Below are positions 7,275-17,051 of a DNA stretch of 64,000 nt, in pieces. The notes below the pieces were generated by a model. The model ran no database searches and was not told the origin of the DNA. It worked only from the letters and a program-made list of their open reading frames with translations. The position numbers and the translations under genes were made by a program. This stretch comes from Prevotella sp. (GTDB lineage: Bacteria; Bacteroidota; Bacteroidia; Bacteroidales; Bacteroidaceae), in contig JAFTGB010000011.1 in NCBI GenBank assembly GCA_017458125.1, positions 30,472 through 94,471 on the forward strand. The letters are read 5' to 3'. The first letter of the stretch is position 1, and the number at the start of each line of letters is the position of its first letter.

Positions 7275-10217
7275 TTATTTACATTGCTTTGTTAATGTTT
7301 GATACATCTTAAACAGCTGCTCTACTATCGGGGACTCCAACTGGCTGTCAAGGATGCTGGTGTCGAAGCCGTATGCCTCCATCACTGCACGGTCATTCTG
7401 CTGGTGGGCACGACGCAGTTCTATGGGCATGGTCAAATCGTCATACAGGTCAGCCAGCGAGGACTCCGGATAGAGATTGCGGGCATCCAATATAGCCTGA
7501 GCTGTCTGCTCGATCTTCACTTTCTGTGCATCCGTTGGCGAAGGCCATGGGAAGTTGTTATAGACCACATCCTTTGAATAGCGGTAATCGCTCTTTAATC
7601 TGCCACATACCGCCCGCATCCATGCCATGTGGACATTGCTTTCCAATATACCGAAGTGGTAAAGGGTGGCATTGGGGATAATTTGAACAGAATCATTAAC
7701 AACTATATTAGGTGAAACAAACCCCATCGGAACATATTTTCTGTTCTCTGAAGAAACACGAGGTACTATCATATATTCACTATCCGGCTGTCTCACTTCC
7801 TGGAACAGCATGGAGGTGTCTGCCGACATCTGCGTTGCTTTCTTTGGACTGTTAAGCCTAAAACTATGCACTTTTTCTATTCGATTACGGATAAACGGTG
7901 AATTACGCAAGTCAGACGGACTGGCTTTTGTCAGCCATAAGCAATACCTCTCCTTGTTATTGATATATTCCGCAGAGCCATAAACTCTTTTGATGTACTT
8001 ATCAATACCTGGTTCTTTGTCAAGTGCCTCAAGTCGTTCCTCTGGAGTCAGGAATAAGAAACCGCCATCAACTGGTTTATTTCCATATAACATAGGGGGA
8101 ACGTCGCATATTGCCTTATTTCTGCTTCCCACATAAACATCGGGTGCATCAATCAGATAAGCATTGATATTCTTAGCTTGCTTTTGCTTGTCATTGTCAT
8201 AAATGACCTTGGATACATCTTTTTTACCGAAGCCAATAATGACACAATGCACATGAGCCTTTTGAGAGGCTTCGCTGTCCCAACGGAATGTACGGTAGGC
8301 AAAGTCAATATGAATACCAAACATTTCCTTCAGTGGCTTCCAGATGGATGCTACTTGCTCACCTTGCGTGATGCTATTGGTAGATACAAGAGCTGCACGG
8401 ATATGAGGATTGTAGCTTATCAGTTGCGATGCCTTGTAGTACCAACCTGCGACGTAATCTATCTTGCCTGCCGTCTTTGTCGATTTGCCATTCACACCTA
8501 AGAATATTCTTAGGAGGTCATCTTTCTGCTCCTTATTTTGCAATGAATAACCCACAAACGGAGGATTACCAATGATGTAATCGTAGTGAATTTCATATCG
8601 TTTGGCATTGGAAACCAGTCCGCGTTGATAATTGTCCACTACCAAATTAGCCTCTTCGTAGTCTAATGCCGACTCACCTGCCATGGGATGATATTCCTCC
8701 TCGTAGATATAATGAGCATTTTTTATGTGGAACATAGGAACATCTGACGGTACTTCTATTACATCCCACTCCATTCTCAGTGCGTTGCCCTCACGGATAT
8801 TGGTGTAGCTTTTCAACGGCAGGAAATCAATGTCCTGATGAATAATGCGTTCAGTTTCTGCTAACATCTGGGCCTCGGAAATCCAGAGGGCTGTCGTTGC
8901 AACAGTTACTGCAAAGTCGTTAATCTCTATACCATAGAACTGATGGATACTAACCTTGATAGGGTTCTTGAAAGCACCCATCATGGTCTGGCCATGATAG
9001 CGTTCACGAATAACTTCGTTTTCCAATCGACGCAAAGAAAGGTAAGTTTCTGTAAGAAAGTTTCCTGAACCACAGGCTGGGTCGAGGAATGTCAACGAGG
9101 CCAAACGGTTTTGGTATTCGTCAAGTTTCCTCTGTCGCTGTTTCTCAACTTTCACTTGCAATATGTCATCCAGTTCTTTGCGCAAATCATTCAAGAAAAG
9201 AGGGTCTATCACCTTATGGATATTCTCTATCGAGGTATAATGCATTCCCCCACTGCGGCGTGTCACGGGATTCAGCGTACTCTCAAAGACGGCACCGAAG
9301 ATAGTAGGCGAAATCTCGCTCCAGTCAAAATCAAGACTTGCATTTTCCAATAACACCTGTTTCAGTTCTTCGGTGAATTGGGGTATCTCTATGTCTTCGG
9401 TAAACAAGCCTCCGTTAGTATAAGGAAAAGCCTTTAAATCATCTTTTAAGTATTTGCTCCGCTTGTCGAGTGGCGTATTCATCACTTCAAACAAATCACG
9501 CAATGCCCGCCGAATATCCTCTGCCTGATTCTTCGCAAGGTAGTCGTGAAACTGGTCGTGACGGAAAATGCCCGCATCCTCTGCATATAAACAAAACACA
9601 ATGCGGACACAGAGAATATTCAACCAACGCAAGACCTCAGGAGAATCATCGCCATACTGATTCAGTAATGCCTCATAAATGCGTCCGACAATTTCCCCCG
9701 CTTGCATGGAAACCTGCATTTCTTTCTTAAGGTGTTCACTCCGACTGTCAACAAGAAATAGCAGTCTGTAATATTCCCTACCCAAGTCTGCAAGCCGAAT
9801 CTCCTCTGGTTCACCATGTGGCTGCTCCATATCATAAATGAGAAACGTTGAGAAATTGCAGGTCACTATCCAACGAGGACGTTCAGAATATGGAAGCTCA
9901 GCAGAATAACGCTTGGCTTGCTGAAAGGGATTGAGCACCGAACCGTCACTTTGGATGATGCCCTTGCGAAGGTCCTTGTCAATAGACTTCTGTTCTATCA
10001 GCACCTTGGTTGCAGCTATATGACCGTCGATGAAGTTGGTCTTATCCACCTTCACCTGCTCCTCAAAACGGATAAAGTCAGCAGCATTGTCAACACCGAA
10101 GACATCAGCCAGCAGTTCCATCCAAAACGGCTGGCTGTCGCCTTTCTCATATCCGCGCCCCTGCCATCGGGAGGCAAATGCCGCAGCCCGCTGGGCTATC
10201 TGTTTTTCTGTGTTCAT
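7275..10217 (-). CDS. MmeI-like single-chain restriction endonuclease / adenine-N6 DNA methyltransferase (type IIL/IIG)
   Basis: The 980-residue protein follows the MmeI architecture. It has an N-terminal nuclease with the PD-(D/E)XK residues D64, E75 and K77 (IDGHIAATKVLIEQK); a helical linker (150-300); an adenine-N6 methyltransferase with SAM motif I LDPACGSGNFL near 378-388 and catalytic NPPF motif near 553 (IIGNPPFVGYS); a target-recognition region after about 620; and a C-terminal helical bundle. Such enzymes cut at a fixed distance from the site and protect host DNA by methylating one strand. All key motifs are intact, so it is probably active. Its base composition is AT-richer than neighbouring housekeeping genes. 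A TACTTTTG box lies upstream at 10249-10242. Confidence 0.88.
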   Translation of the reverse strand: MNTEKQIAQRAAAFASRWQGRGYEKGDSQPFWMELLADVFGVDNAADFIRFEEQVKVDKTNFIDGHIAATKVLIEQKSIDKDLRKGIIQSDGSVLNPFQQAKRYSAELPYSERPRWIVTCNFSTFLIYDMEQPHGEPEEIRLADLGREYYRLLFLVDSRSEHLKKEMQVSMQAGEIVGRIYEALLNQYGDDSPEVLRWLNILCVRIVFCLYAEDAGIFRHDQFHDYLAKNQAEDIRRALRDLFEVMNTPLDKRSKYLKDDLKAFPYTNGGLFTEDIEIPQFTEELKQVLLENASLDFDWSEISPTIFGAVFESTLNPVTRRSGGMHYTSIENIHKVIDPLFLNDLRKELDDILQVKVEKQRQRKLDEYQNRLASLTFLDPACGSGNFLTETYLSLRRLENEVIRERYHGQTMMGAFKNPIKVSIHQFYGIEINDFAVTVATTALWISEAQMLAETERIIHQDIDFLPLKSYTNIREGNALRMEWDVIEVPSDVPMFHIKNAHYIYEEEYHPMAGESALDYEEANLVVDNYQRGLVSNAKRYEIHYDYIIGNPPFVGYSLQNKEQKDDLLRIFLGVNGKSTKTAGKIDYVAGWYYKASQLISYNPHIRAALVSTNSITQGEQVASIWKPLKEMFGIHIDFAYRTFRWDSEASQKAHVHCVIIGFGKKDVSKVIYDNDKQKQAKNINAYLIDAPDVYVGSRNKAICDVPPMLYGNKPVDGGFLFLTPEERLEALDKEPGIDKYIKRVYGSAEYINNKERYCLWLTKASPSDLRNSPFIRNRIEKVHSFRLNSPKKATQMSADTSMLFQEVRQPDSEYMIVPRVSSENRKYVPMGFVSPNIVVNDSVQIIPNATLYHFGILESNVHMAWMRAVCGRLKSDYRYSKDVVYNNFPWPSPTDAQKVKIEQTAQAILDARNLYPESSLADLYDDLTMPIELRRAHQQNDRAVMEAYGFDTSILDSQLESPIVEQLFKMYQTLTKQCK

Positions 10218-10682
10218 CGCCGTATGATTTATTACAACTTACAAAAGTACGAAGAAAAAAAGAAATAATGCGGTTAATCCAAAGAAAAAAAAATAGTTTG
10301 ATGAAGAAAGCGGCATTGTTGGAGGTGCAAGGAAGCTTGGTTTGAGGGGCGAAGTAACAGCCCAGGCAGGTCAAAGCAGCCCACTTGCATGGATGTCAGC
10401 GTTCGGAAAAAGAGTATTTCCCGCGCGGGATAAAAGCTTTTCCCTAAAGGAGAAAAACCGTGCCCCGCCTGGCAAAACCCTCTTCAGTACAACTTGATGG
10501 TTAAATATCCTTTTTATGACGTGCGTTCCAGTAGTTACCGTCGTTCGCTCACGCGCACATTCCTAAATTTATCATCTTATTAAGGGCAAAGTTACGAAAA
10601 AATTGCAAAATTCGAGTGAATTTCATGATTTTTTTGTATTTTTGCGACGGAAAAGAACATTATTTAATAATACACAAATTCT
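10218..10682. other. 465-bp intergenic region between MmeI-like gene and malic enzyme
   Basis: This divergent gap holds a minus-strand TACTTTTG box at 10249-10242 for the MmeI-like gene and a plus-strand TATTTTTG box at 10637-10644 for the malic enzyme. Between them, about 10300-10560, lies sequence more GC-rich than a typical Bacteroidales promoter gap, including the 12-bp perfect palindrome TCCCGCGCGGGA at 10419-10430 followed by an AAAGCTTT palindrome. No convincing gene or known riboswitch is seen; it may be a repeat or a small RNA. Confidence 0.5.
10637..10644 (+). promoter_or_regulatory. Candidate -7 box (TATTTTTG) for malic enzyme
   Basis: TATTTTTG matches TAnnTTTG, 38 bases before the malic enzyme ATG. 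A weak TTCG rather than TTTG lies 22 bases upstream (10611-10614). Confidence 0.55.
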
Positions 10683-12989
10683 ATGGTAAAGATCTCTAAA
10701 GAGGCTGCCCTTGAGTACCATGAGGCCGGCCGTCCTGGTAAAATTGAAGTAAAACCCACCAAAGCGTATCGTACACAGACTGACCTCTCGCTGGCCTACT
10801 CGCCCGGCGTGGCCTTTCCATGTCTGGAAATCCAACAGAACCCCGACGATGCGTATAAATATACGGATAAGGGTAATCTGGTGGCCGTCATCTCCAACGG
10901 TACTGCCGTCTTAGGACTCGGCGACATCGGCGCCATGAGCGGCAAGCCCGTGATGGAAGGTAAGGGACTGCTCTTCAAGATTTACGGCGGCATTGACGTC
11001 TTTGACATCGAGGTGGACGAGAAAGACCCCGAGAAGTTCTGTGAGGCCGTGGAGCGTATAGCCCCCACCTTCGGCGGCATCAACCTCGAAGACATCAAGG
11101 CCCCTGAGTGCTTCTATATCGAGGAACGCCTGAAGAAGAGCCTCGACATTCCCGTCATGCACGACGACCAGCACGGCACGGCCATCATCTCCGCTGCCGG
11201 TCTGAAGAATGCCTTGGAGGTTATCGGCAAGGACATCAGCAAGGTCAAGGTGGTGGTCAACGGTGCCGGTGCCGCAGCCATCTCATGCACCAAGCTGTAT
11301 ATGGCACTGGGCGTTCTGAAGGAGAATATCGTGATGCTTGACTCTAAGGGCGTCATCAGCACCATCCGCCAGGACCTCAACGAGCAGAAGCGCTTCTTCG
11401 CCACCGAGCGTACAGACATACACACCCTGGAGGAAGCCGTCAACGGTGCCGACGTCTTCGTCGGCCTTTCCAAGGGCAACGTGCTCTCGAAGGACATGGT
11501 GAGGACTATGGCCAAGGACCCTGTCATCTTTGCGCTCGCCAACCCCATACCCGAGATTTCCTATGAAGATGCGATGGATGCACGCCCCGACGTGCTCATG
11601 TCAACAGGCCGCACCGACTATCCCAACCAGATCAATAACGTCATCGGCTTCCCCTACATCTTCCGCGGAGCCCTTGACGTGCACGCCACGGCCATCAACG
11701 AGGAGATGAAGATGGCTGCCGTTCACGCCATCGCCGACCTCGCCAAACAACCCGTCCCCGACGTGGTGAATGACGTCTACAAGGTGAACAACCTGACCTT
11801 CGGCCGTGACTACTTCATCCCCAAACCCGTCGACCCGCGCCTCATCACCGAGGTCAGTGCCGCCGTAGCCCGCGCAGCCATGGAAAGCGGCGTGGCACGT
11901 AAGCACATCGAGGACTGGGACGAGTACAAGCGGTCGCTCAGCGTGCTCTTAGGACAGGAGACCAAGCTCACTCAGAAGCTCTATGCCACGGCTGCCGCCC
12001 ATCCGCAGCGCGTGGTCTTCGCCGAAGCCATCCACCCCACCATGCTCAAGGCTGCCGTACAGGCCAAGGCCGAAGGCATCTGCGTACCCATACTGTTAGG
12101 CAACGACGAAGTCATCCAGAAGTTGGCCGACCAGTTGGACCTCAACATCGAAGGCATTGAGATTGTCAACCTGCGTCACCCCTCCGAGCGTGAGCGTCGT
12201 GAGCGTTACGCCCGCATCCTGACCGAGAAGCGCCAGCGCGAGGGCTACACCTTCCAAGAGGCCAACGACAAGATGTTCGAGCGCAACTACTTCGGCATGA
12301 TGATGGTGGAGACGGGCGAGGCCGATGCCTTCATCACGGGTCTCTACACGAAATATTCGAACACCATCAAGGTGGTCAACGAAGTCATAGGCATCCGTCC
12401 GCAGTACAAGCACTTCGGTGCCATGCACATCATCAACTCCGCCCGCGGCACACTCTACATCGCCGACACACTGGTCAACGAGAACCCCGACACCGACACC
12501 CTCATCGACATTGCCAAGCTGGCATCGAAGTCGGTCAAGTTCTTCAACGAGAAACCTGTCATCAGCATGATTAGCCACTCCAATTTCGGCAGCAACCAGA
12601 ACGACGGTGCCAAGAAGGTGAAGCGTGCCGTGGAGTACATGCAGGAACACTACCCCGACCTGCCCATCGACGGCGAGATGCAGATAGGCTTTGCCTTGGA
12701 CCGCGAGCTGCGCGACGAGCAGTACCCCTTCACCAAGCTCAACGGCAAAGACGTCAACACGCTGGTATTCCCCAACCTGACGTCAGCACGCTCCAGCTAC
12801 AAGATGCTGCAGATGCTCGATGCCGACGTCGAAATTATCGGCCCCATCCAGATGGGACTCAACAAGCCCATTCACTTCATCGACTTCGGAGCCTCCGTGC
12901 GCGACGTTGTGAACATCGTAGCCGTGGCTACCATTGACGCCTACGTCGACAAGGTGAAGAAGAACATCAACGAGGCTTTGGCTGAGTAA
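10683..12989 (+). CDS. maeB: NADP-dependent malic enzyme with C-terminal phosphotransacetylase-like domain
   Basis: The enzyme oxidatively decarboxylates malate to pyruvate with NADP+. The 768-residue protein has the MaeB architecture: a malic enzyme N-terminal domain (residues 1-160, with [10 protein letters not shown] and [11 protein letters not shown]), the NAD(P)-binding domain ([13 protein letters not shown] near 195) to about 400, and a phosphotransacetylase-like domain (about 430-765). The latter is usually regulatory rather than catalytic in MaeB. The ATG at 10683 follows a -7 box. A strong intrinsic terminator follows at 13021, so it is monocistronic. Confidence 0.95.
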   Translation: MVKISKEAALEYHEAGRPGKIEVKPTKAYRTQTDLSLAYSPGVAFPCLEIQQNPDDAYKYTDKGNLVAVISNGTAVLGLGDIGAMSGKPVMEGKGLLFKIYGGIDVFDIEVDEKDPEKFCEAVERIAPTFGGINLEDIKAPECFYIEERLKKSLDIPVMHDDQHGTAIISAAGLKNALEVIGKDISKVKVVVNGAGAAAISCTKLYMALGVLKENIVMLDSKGVISTIRQDLNEQKRFFATERTDIHTLEEAVNGADVFVGLSKGNVLSKDMVRTMAKDPVIFALANPIPEISYEDAMDARPDVLMSTGRTDYPNQINNVIGFPYIFRGALDVHATAINEEMKMAAVHAIADLAKQPVPDVVNDVYKVNNLTFGRDYFIPKPVDPRLITEVSAAVARAAMESGVARKHIEDWDEYKRSLSVLLGQETKLTQKLYATAAAHPQRVVFAEAIHPTMLKAAVQAKAEGICVPILLGNDEVIQKLADQLDLNIEGIEIVNLRHPSERERRERYARILTEKRQREGYTFQEANDKMFERNYFGMMMVETGEADAFITGLYTKYSNTIKVVNEVIGIRPQYKHFGAMHIINSARGTLYIADTLVNENPDTDTLIDIAKLASKSVKFFNEKPVISMISHSNFGSNQNDGAKKVKRAVEYMQEHYPDLPIDGEMQIGFALDRELRDEQYPFTKLNGKDVNTLVFPNLTSARSSYKMLQMLDADVEIIGPIQMGLNKPIHFIDFGASVRDVVNIVAVATIDAYVDKVKKNINEALAE

Positions 12990-13020
12990 TCATCCACTGT
13001 CCTGAGCACTACGACGCAAT

Positions 13021-13068
13021 AAAACAGTCCGGCAGTTTTTTCCCACCTGCCGGACTGTTTTGTACCTT
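13021..13068 (+). terminator. Intrinsic terminator after malic enzyme
   Basis: Perfect 15-bp inverted repeat, left arm 13021-13035 and right arm 13047-13061, with an 11-base loop; the outer stem ends in a T-run on the right arm. It lies 31 bases after the maeB stop. Confidence 0.9.
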
Positions 13069-13124
13069 ACCATCTTGACCTAAGTCAAAAAGGCGGCATA
13101 AGAAGGAAAAATATCATGGAAACG

Positions 13125-13156
13125 TTTGTTGTGTTCGCACACAATTCGTATCTTTG
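13125..13156 (+). promoter_or_regulatory. Strong Bacteroidota-type promoter for a tiny ORF
   Basis: TTTG at 13125-13128 and TATCTTTG at 13149-13156 are spaced by 20 bases. The only reading frame between here and the terminator at 13322 is the 21-codon ORF at 13215, leaving a leader of roughly 50 bases. Confidence 0.8.
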
Positions 13157-13214
13157 CATCGTCAAAAGGACAAAAAGATTAGTTTTCAAGGTTAACATTT
13201 AAAGGTTTTAGGTT

Positions 13215-13280
13215 ATGATTATTTTGAATTATGTAGTAGTATCGCTTGCCAGCAAAGCCATCTCTTTCATTAAGAAATAA
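13215..13280 (+). CDS. Putative 21-residue amphipathic small protein
   Basis: The ORF encodes a 21-residue peptide: hydrophobic N-terminal half MIILNYVVVSLA followed by SKAISFIKK and a TAA stop. The hydrophobic half with a Lys-rich end suggests a membrane-associated small protein or an amphipathic helix. Support comes from context: a good promoter ends 58 bases upstream, a 13-bp hairpin lies about 40 bases downstream, and there is nothing else for the transcript to encode. It is convergent with glnN. No function can be assigned; it could also be the translated part of a small regulatory RNA. Too short for standard gene finders. Confidence 0.5.
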   Translation: MIILNYVVVSLASKAISFIKK

Positions 13281-13321
13281 GATAAAGCTGGCAGATTCAC
13301 TCCGAGGGAATGAACAAAAGC

Positions 13322-13357
13322 GAAGCCCTGCGCCAAATGTGGTGCAGGGCTTCATTC
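13322..13357. terminator. Bidirectional terminator between the tiny ORF and glnN
   Basis: A 13-bp stem (13322-13334 with 13341-13353, one G-U pair) and a 6-base loop. It is followed by a T-rich stretch on the plus strand and by CTTTTGTTC on the minus strand, so it can end both the small plus-strand transcript and the minus-strand glnN transcript, whose stop is at 13363. Confidence 0.75.
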
Positions 13358-13362
13358 GTTAT

Positions 13363-15579
13363 TTAGCGGATGAACAGCAGTTCGCGATACTTAGGCAGGG
13401 GCCACAGCGAGTCGTCGACGATGAGTTCCAGCTTGTCTATCTGGTAGCGGATGTTGTCCAGAAGAGGCTCCACCGTGTCGTGATAGACTATGGCCTTCTG
13501 GTGCTCGTCGTCAATCTTGTTGGCCTGTTTGCGGGCGTTGACCAGTTCCTCAACACCTTTCTCTATGGCCGATGTGCGCTCGGCTATCTCCTCGATGAGC
13601 TTCAGGTTGCGGGCAGAGAGTTTCCCGGCCTTGTCGTCATCAAACACCTCAGCCATGTTCTCCACATTCTTCAGCAACTGCGTCTGGTAGCGCGTAGCCA
13701 CGGGAATGATGTGGTTCATCGAGATGTCACCCAAGACACGGGCCTCAATCTGAATCTTCTTCGTGTACGTTTCCCACTTCACCTCATTACGGGCTTCCAG
13801 CTCCTTGCGTGTCATCACACCCAGACGCTCAAACATGCAGATGCTTTCCTCGTCAAGGTAACGCTCGAAAATCTTCGGGCACGACTTCTCGACGTCAAGA
13901 CCACGCTTCTCGGCCTCTATCACCCACTCGTCAGAGTAGCCGTTGCCGTCGAAACGAATGGGTTTGCACGTCTTGATGTCCTCGCGCAGCACGTCGATGA
14001 TGGCATGCATGACGGGACTGTGATCCGTACCGGCCAACTGTTTCTCGAACTCGGGGATGCGGGCGTCCACACGCTTCTTAAAGTCAACCAAGGCTTCAGC
14101 CACTGCCGAGTTGAGTGCTATCATGGCCGAGGCACAGTTGGCTTCGCTACCTACGGCACGGAACTCAAAGCGGTTACCCGTAAAGGCGAAGGGACTGGTG
14201 CGGTTGCGGTCGGTGTTGTCGATGAACAGTTCCGGTATCTCAGGAATGTCCATCTTCATGCCCTGCTTACCTGCCATGGCGAGAACGTCAGCGACGTCGG
14301 CTCGCTCTATATGGTCTAACAACTCTGACACCTGCTTGCCCAAGAAGCTGGAAATGATGGCAGGAGGAGCCTCGTTGGCACCCAAGCGGTGGGCGTTGGT
14401 AGCCGACATAATGCTGGCTTTCAGCAGACCGTTGTGGCGGTAGACACCCATCAGCGTCTCTACGATGAAGGTGGCGAAACGCAGATTCTGCTCTGCGGTC
14501 TTGCCGGGAGCGTGCAGCAACACGCCATTGTCTGTCGAGAGGCTCCAGTTGTTGTGTTTGCCCGAGCCGTTGATGCCGTCAAAGGGCTTCTCGTGCAGCA
14601 GCACGCGGAACCCATGCTTACGGGCCACGCGTTTCATGACCGACATGAGCAACATGTTATGGTCGACGGCCAGATTGGTCTCCTCAAAGATGGGAGCCAG
14701 CTCAAACTGGTTGGGAGCCACCTCGTTGTGACGCGTCTTGCAGGGGATGCCCAGTTCGAGAGCCACTATCTCCAGTTCACGCATAAAAGCGGCAACACGC
14801 TCGGGTATGGCCCCGAAGTAGTGGTCGTCCATCTGCTGGTTCTTGGCCGAGTCATGCCCCATCAGCGTGCGCCCCGTCAGCAGCAGGTCGGGACGTGCTG
14901 CGTAGAGTCCTTCGTCAACGAGGAAGTATTCCTGTTCCCATCCTAAGTTCGACGTCACCTTCTTGACCGAGGGGTCAAAGTAGTGGCAGACCTCCGTGGC
15001 AGCCACGTTGACGGCATGCAAGGCACGCAACAGGGGTGCCTTGTAGTCAAGCGCTTCACCGCTGTAACTGATGAACACGGTGGGGATGCACAGCGTATCA
15101 TCAATAATGAACACGGGGCTGGTGGGGTCCCAGGCAGAGTAGCCACGGGCCTCGAAGGTAGAGCGGATGCCACCGCTGGGGAACGACGAGGCATCGGGTT
15201 CTTGCTGCACAAGCAGCTTGCCGGTGAACTCCTCCACCATGCCGCCCTTGCCGTCATGCTCTATGAACGAGTCATGCTTCTCGGCTGTTCCTTCGGTCAG
15301 TGGCTGGAACCAGTGCGTGTAATGCGTCACGCCATTCTCCGTAGCCCATTGTTTCATGCCTACAGCGACAGCATCGGCCACGCTGCGGTCCAGACGGGCA
15401 CCGTTGTCAATGACGTCAAGCATCTGCTCGTAGACCTCCTTGGGCAGGTACTTATACATCTTCTCGCGGTTAAACACTTTCTTTCCAAAATACTGGGCGG
15501 GACGCTCCGCCGGTGCTTTTACGTCAAGCGGCTTCTTCTTGAAAGCCTCTCCGACAACCTGAAATCTTAATGTTTCCAT
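13363..15579 (-). CDS. glnN: Type III glutamine synthetase
   Basis: GlnN makes glutamine from glutamate, ammonia and ATP. The 738-residue length and sequence (METLRFQVVGEAFKKKPLDV) are typical of the type III (GSIII) family of Bacteroides and Prevotella, distinct from the ~450-residue GSI. The ATP/metal-site segment INGSGKHNNWSLSTDNG and NEVAPNQFELAP are present. It is the last gene of the minus-strand gltB-gltD-dapF-dapL-glnN series and ends at a bidirectional terminator. The 54-base gap from dapL is AT-rich repeat. GSIII is a main route of ammonium assimilation in this group, matching the neighbouring glnK and amt. Confidence 0.96.
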   Translation of the reverse strand: METLRFQVVGEAFKKKPLDVKAPAERPAQYFGKKVFNREKMYKYLPKEVYEQMLDVIDNGARLDRSVADAVAVGMKQWATENGVTHYTHWFQPLTEGTAEKHDSFIEHDGKGGMVEEFTGKLLVQQEPDASSFPSGGIRSTFEARGYSAWDPTSPVFIIDDTLCIPTVFISYSGEALDYKAPLLRALHAVNVAATEVCHYFDPSVKKVTSNLGWEQEYFLVDEGLYAARPDLLLTGRTLMGHDSAKNQQMDDHYFGAIPERVAAFMRELEIVALELGIPCKTRHNEVAPNQFELAPIFEETNLAVDHNMLLMSVMKRVARKHGFRVLLHEKPFDGINGSGKHNNWSLSTDNGVLLHAPGKTAEQNLRFATFIVETLMGVYRHNGLLKASIMSATNAHRLGANEAPPAIISSFLGKQVSELLDHIERADVADVLAMAGKQGMKMDIPEIPELFIDNTDRNRTSPFAFTGNRFEFRAVGSEANCASAMIALNSAVAEALVDFKKRVDARIPEFEKQLAGTDHSPVMHAIIDVLREDIKTCKPIRFDGNGYSDEWVIEAEKRGLDVEKSCPKIFERYLDEESICMFERLGVMTRKELEARNEVKWETYTKKIQIEARVLGDISMNHIIPVATRYQTQLLKNVENMAEVFDDDKAGKLSARNLKLIEEIAERTSAIEKGVEELVNARKQANKIDDEHQKAIVYHDTVEPLLDNIRYQIDKLELIVDDSLWPLPKYRELLFIR

Positions 15580-15633
15580 CTTTTTTGATTTACGATTTAA
15601 CGATTTACTATTTACTATTTATTTACGATTTGC
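15580..15633. repeat. Low-complexity AT-rich spacer between dapL and glnN
   Basis: Short units of the type TTTACTATTT and TTACGATTT, the same low-complexity family as at 19340-19440 and 35975-36042. No promoter box or terminator is recognised. Confidence 0.5.
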
Positions 15634-16896
15634 TTATTTTACCCAATTCTTAATACGTTCCAGTGCTTCCCTCGTCTGCTCGTGACTGCCGAAGGCGGTA
15701 AAGCGGACGTAGCCCTCGCCACTGGGACCGAAGCCGACACCCGGTGTGCACACCACGTTGGCACCATAGAGCAGCGACTCGAAGAACTTCCAAGAAGAAG
15801 TCGGTGCCATAGCGCCAACTTCCTCTTGGAAGCCGTCGGGTGTGCGCATCCATACGTAGGGAGCATTCTCGCCGCCATAGCACTCGAAGCCGAGACTGCG
15901 CAGCGTGGTGAGCATCTCGTGGGCGTTCCGCATGTAGTAGGCTATGGTCTGTTGCACCTGCTGCTTGCCATCCGGCGTGTAGATGGCCTCTGCCGCACGC
16001 TGACTGACGTAGCTCGTACCGTTGAACTTTGTAGTCTGGCGGCGCAACCACAGTTGGTTCAAGGGTATGCGCTCACCTTCAAAAGTAGATACCGTCACCT
16101 CCTTGGGTACGATGGTGTAGCCACAGCGGATGCCTGTAAAGCCTGCTGTCTTTGAGTAGGAACGGAACTCGACGGCACACTTGCGGGCGCCACGAATCTC
16201 ATAGATGCTATGCGGGATGGACGCATCCTGGATGTAAGCCTGATAGGCGGCATCGAAGAGGATGAGGGCGTCGTTCTTCAACGCATAGTTCACCCACTTG
16301 CGCAACTCCTGCTTGCTGATGACCGTACCCGTAGGATTGTTGGGGTAGCACAGATAGATGACGTCTACAGGACGGCCCTTGGGCAACTCCGGCACAAAGC
16401 CGTTCTCTGCCGTGATGGGCATATAGCGCACGTTGGTCCAACGGCCGTCGCGGTAGCTGCCGCAGCGTCCTATCATCACGTTGGAGTCGATGTAGACAGG
16501 ATAGATGGGGTCGGTGACACCAATGAAGTTGTCCCAGTGCAGCAGTTCCTGGAAGTTGCCGGTATCGCTCTTGGCACCGTCGTTGATGAAGACCTCATCC
16601 ATGTCGAGGTGTATGCCACGAGGCACGAAGTCGTTTTTCAGGATGGCTTCGCGCAGGAAGTCATAGCCTTGCTCAGGACCGTAGCCGCGGAACGTGGCCG
16701 CCTGCGCCATCTCGTCGGTGGCGCGGTGCATGGCCTCTAATACGGCAGGACATAGCGGTTGCGTGACATCACCGATGCCAAGGCTGATGATGTCGGCTTT
16801 GGGGTGCGTCACCTTGAAAGCATTCACCTTCTTGGCAATGTCTGCAAAGAGGTAGTTTGCCTGAAGGTTCAGAAAGTGGATGTTTACTAATGCCAT
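15634..16896 (-). CDS. dapL: LL-diaminopimelate aminotransferase
   Basis: DapL converts tetrahydrodipicolinate directly to LL-2,6-diaminopimelate using glutamate as amino donor, a short route to lysine and peptidoglycan DAP. The 420-residue class I/II aminotransferase starts MALVNIHFLNLQANYLF and has the DapL segments ISLGIGDVTQPL and TFRGYGPEQGYDFLRE, plus the PLP-lysine motif SYSKTAGFTG. Length is normal. It sits beside dapF, so substrate and product are handled by adjacent genes, and beside gltBD/glnN, which supply its glutamate. No other dap genes are in the window. Confidence 0.95.
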   Translation of the reverse strand: MALVNIHFLNLQANYLFADIAKKVNAFKVTHPKADIISLGIGDVTQPLCPAVLEAMHRATDEMAQAATFRGYGPEQGYDFLREAILKNDFVPRGIHLDMDEVFINDGAKSDTGNFQELLHWDNFIGVTDPIYPVYIDSNVMIGRCGSYRDGRWTNVRYMPITAENGFVPELPKGRPVDVIYLCYPNNPTGTVISKQELRKWVNYALKNDALILFDAAYQAYIQDASIPHSIYEIRGARKCAVEFRSYSKTAGFTGIRCGYTIVPKEVTVSTFEGERIPLNQLWLRRQTTKFNGTSYVSQRAAEAIYTPDGKQQVQQTIAYYMRNAHEMLTTLRSLGFECYGGENAPYVWMRTPDGFQEEVGAMAPTSSWKFFESLLYGANVVCTPGVGFGPSGEGYVRFTAFGSHEQTREALERIKNWVK

Positions 16897-16940
16897 GGGG
16901 ATATTTTACTATTTGACTATTTTACTATTGGACTATTGTT

Positions 16941-17051
16941 ATTTTCGATTTACGGATTTTCGATTTTCGATTTATTTCTTTATCCGCTTCGTCATTTCTT
17001 CATTTCTCATTTACATTTCTCATTACTCATTACTCATTTCTCATTTGGAAC
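16941..17051 (+). repeat. 111-bp direct repeat, copy 1 (downstream side of dapF)
   Basis: These 111 bases are identical to 17877-17987. The unit combines a TTTTCGATTT part with a run of CATTTCTCATTACTCATT-type repeats and ends in TTTGGAAC. It overlaps the last codons and stop of dapF, encoding the end FQMRNE on the minus strand. Confidence 0.95.

Noticed and set aside
13215-13280. Leader peptide controlling glnN
   Set aside because: glnN is on the opposite strand and convergent, so the peptide cannot be its leader.
13246-14319. Plus-strand open frame of 357 codons opposite glnN
   Set aside because: Shadow of the GSIII gene; it would also read through the terminator hairpin at 13322.
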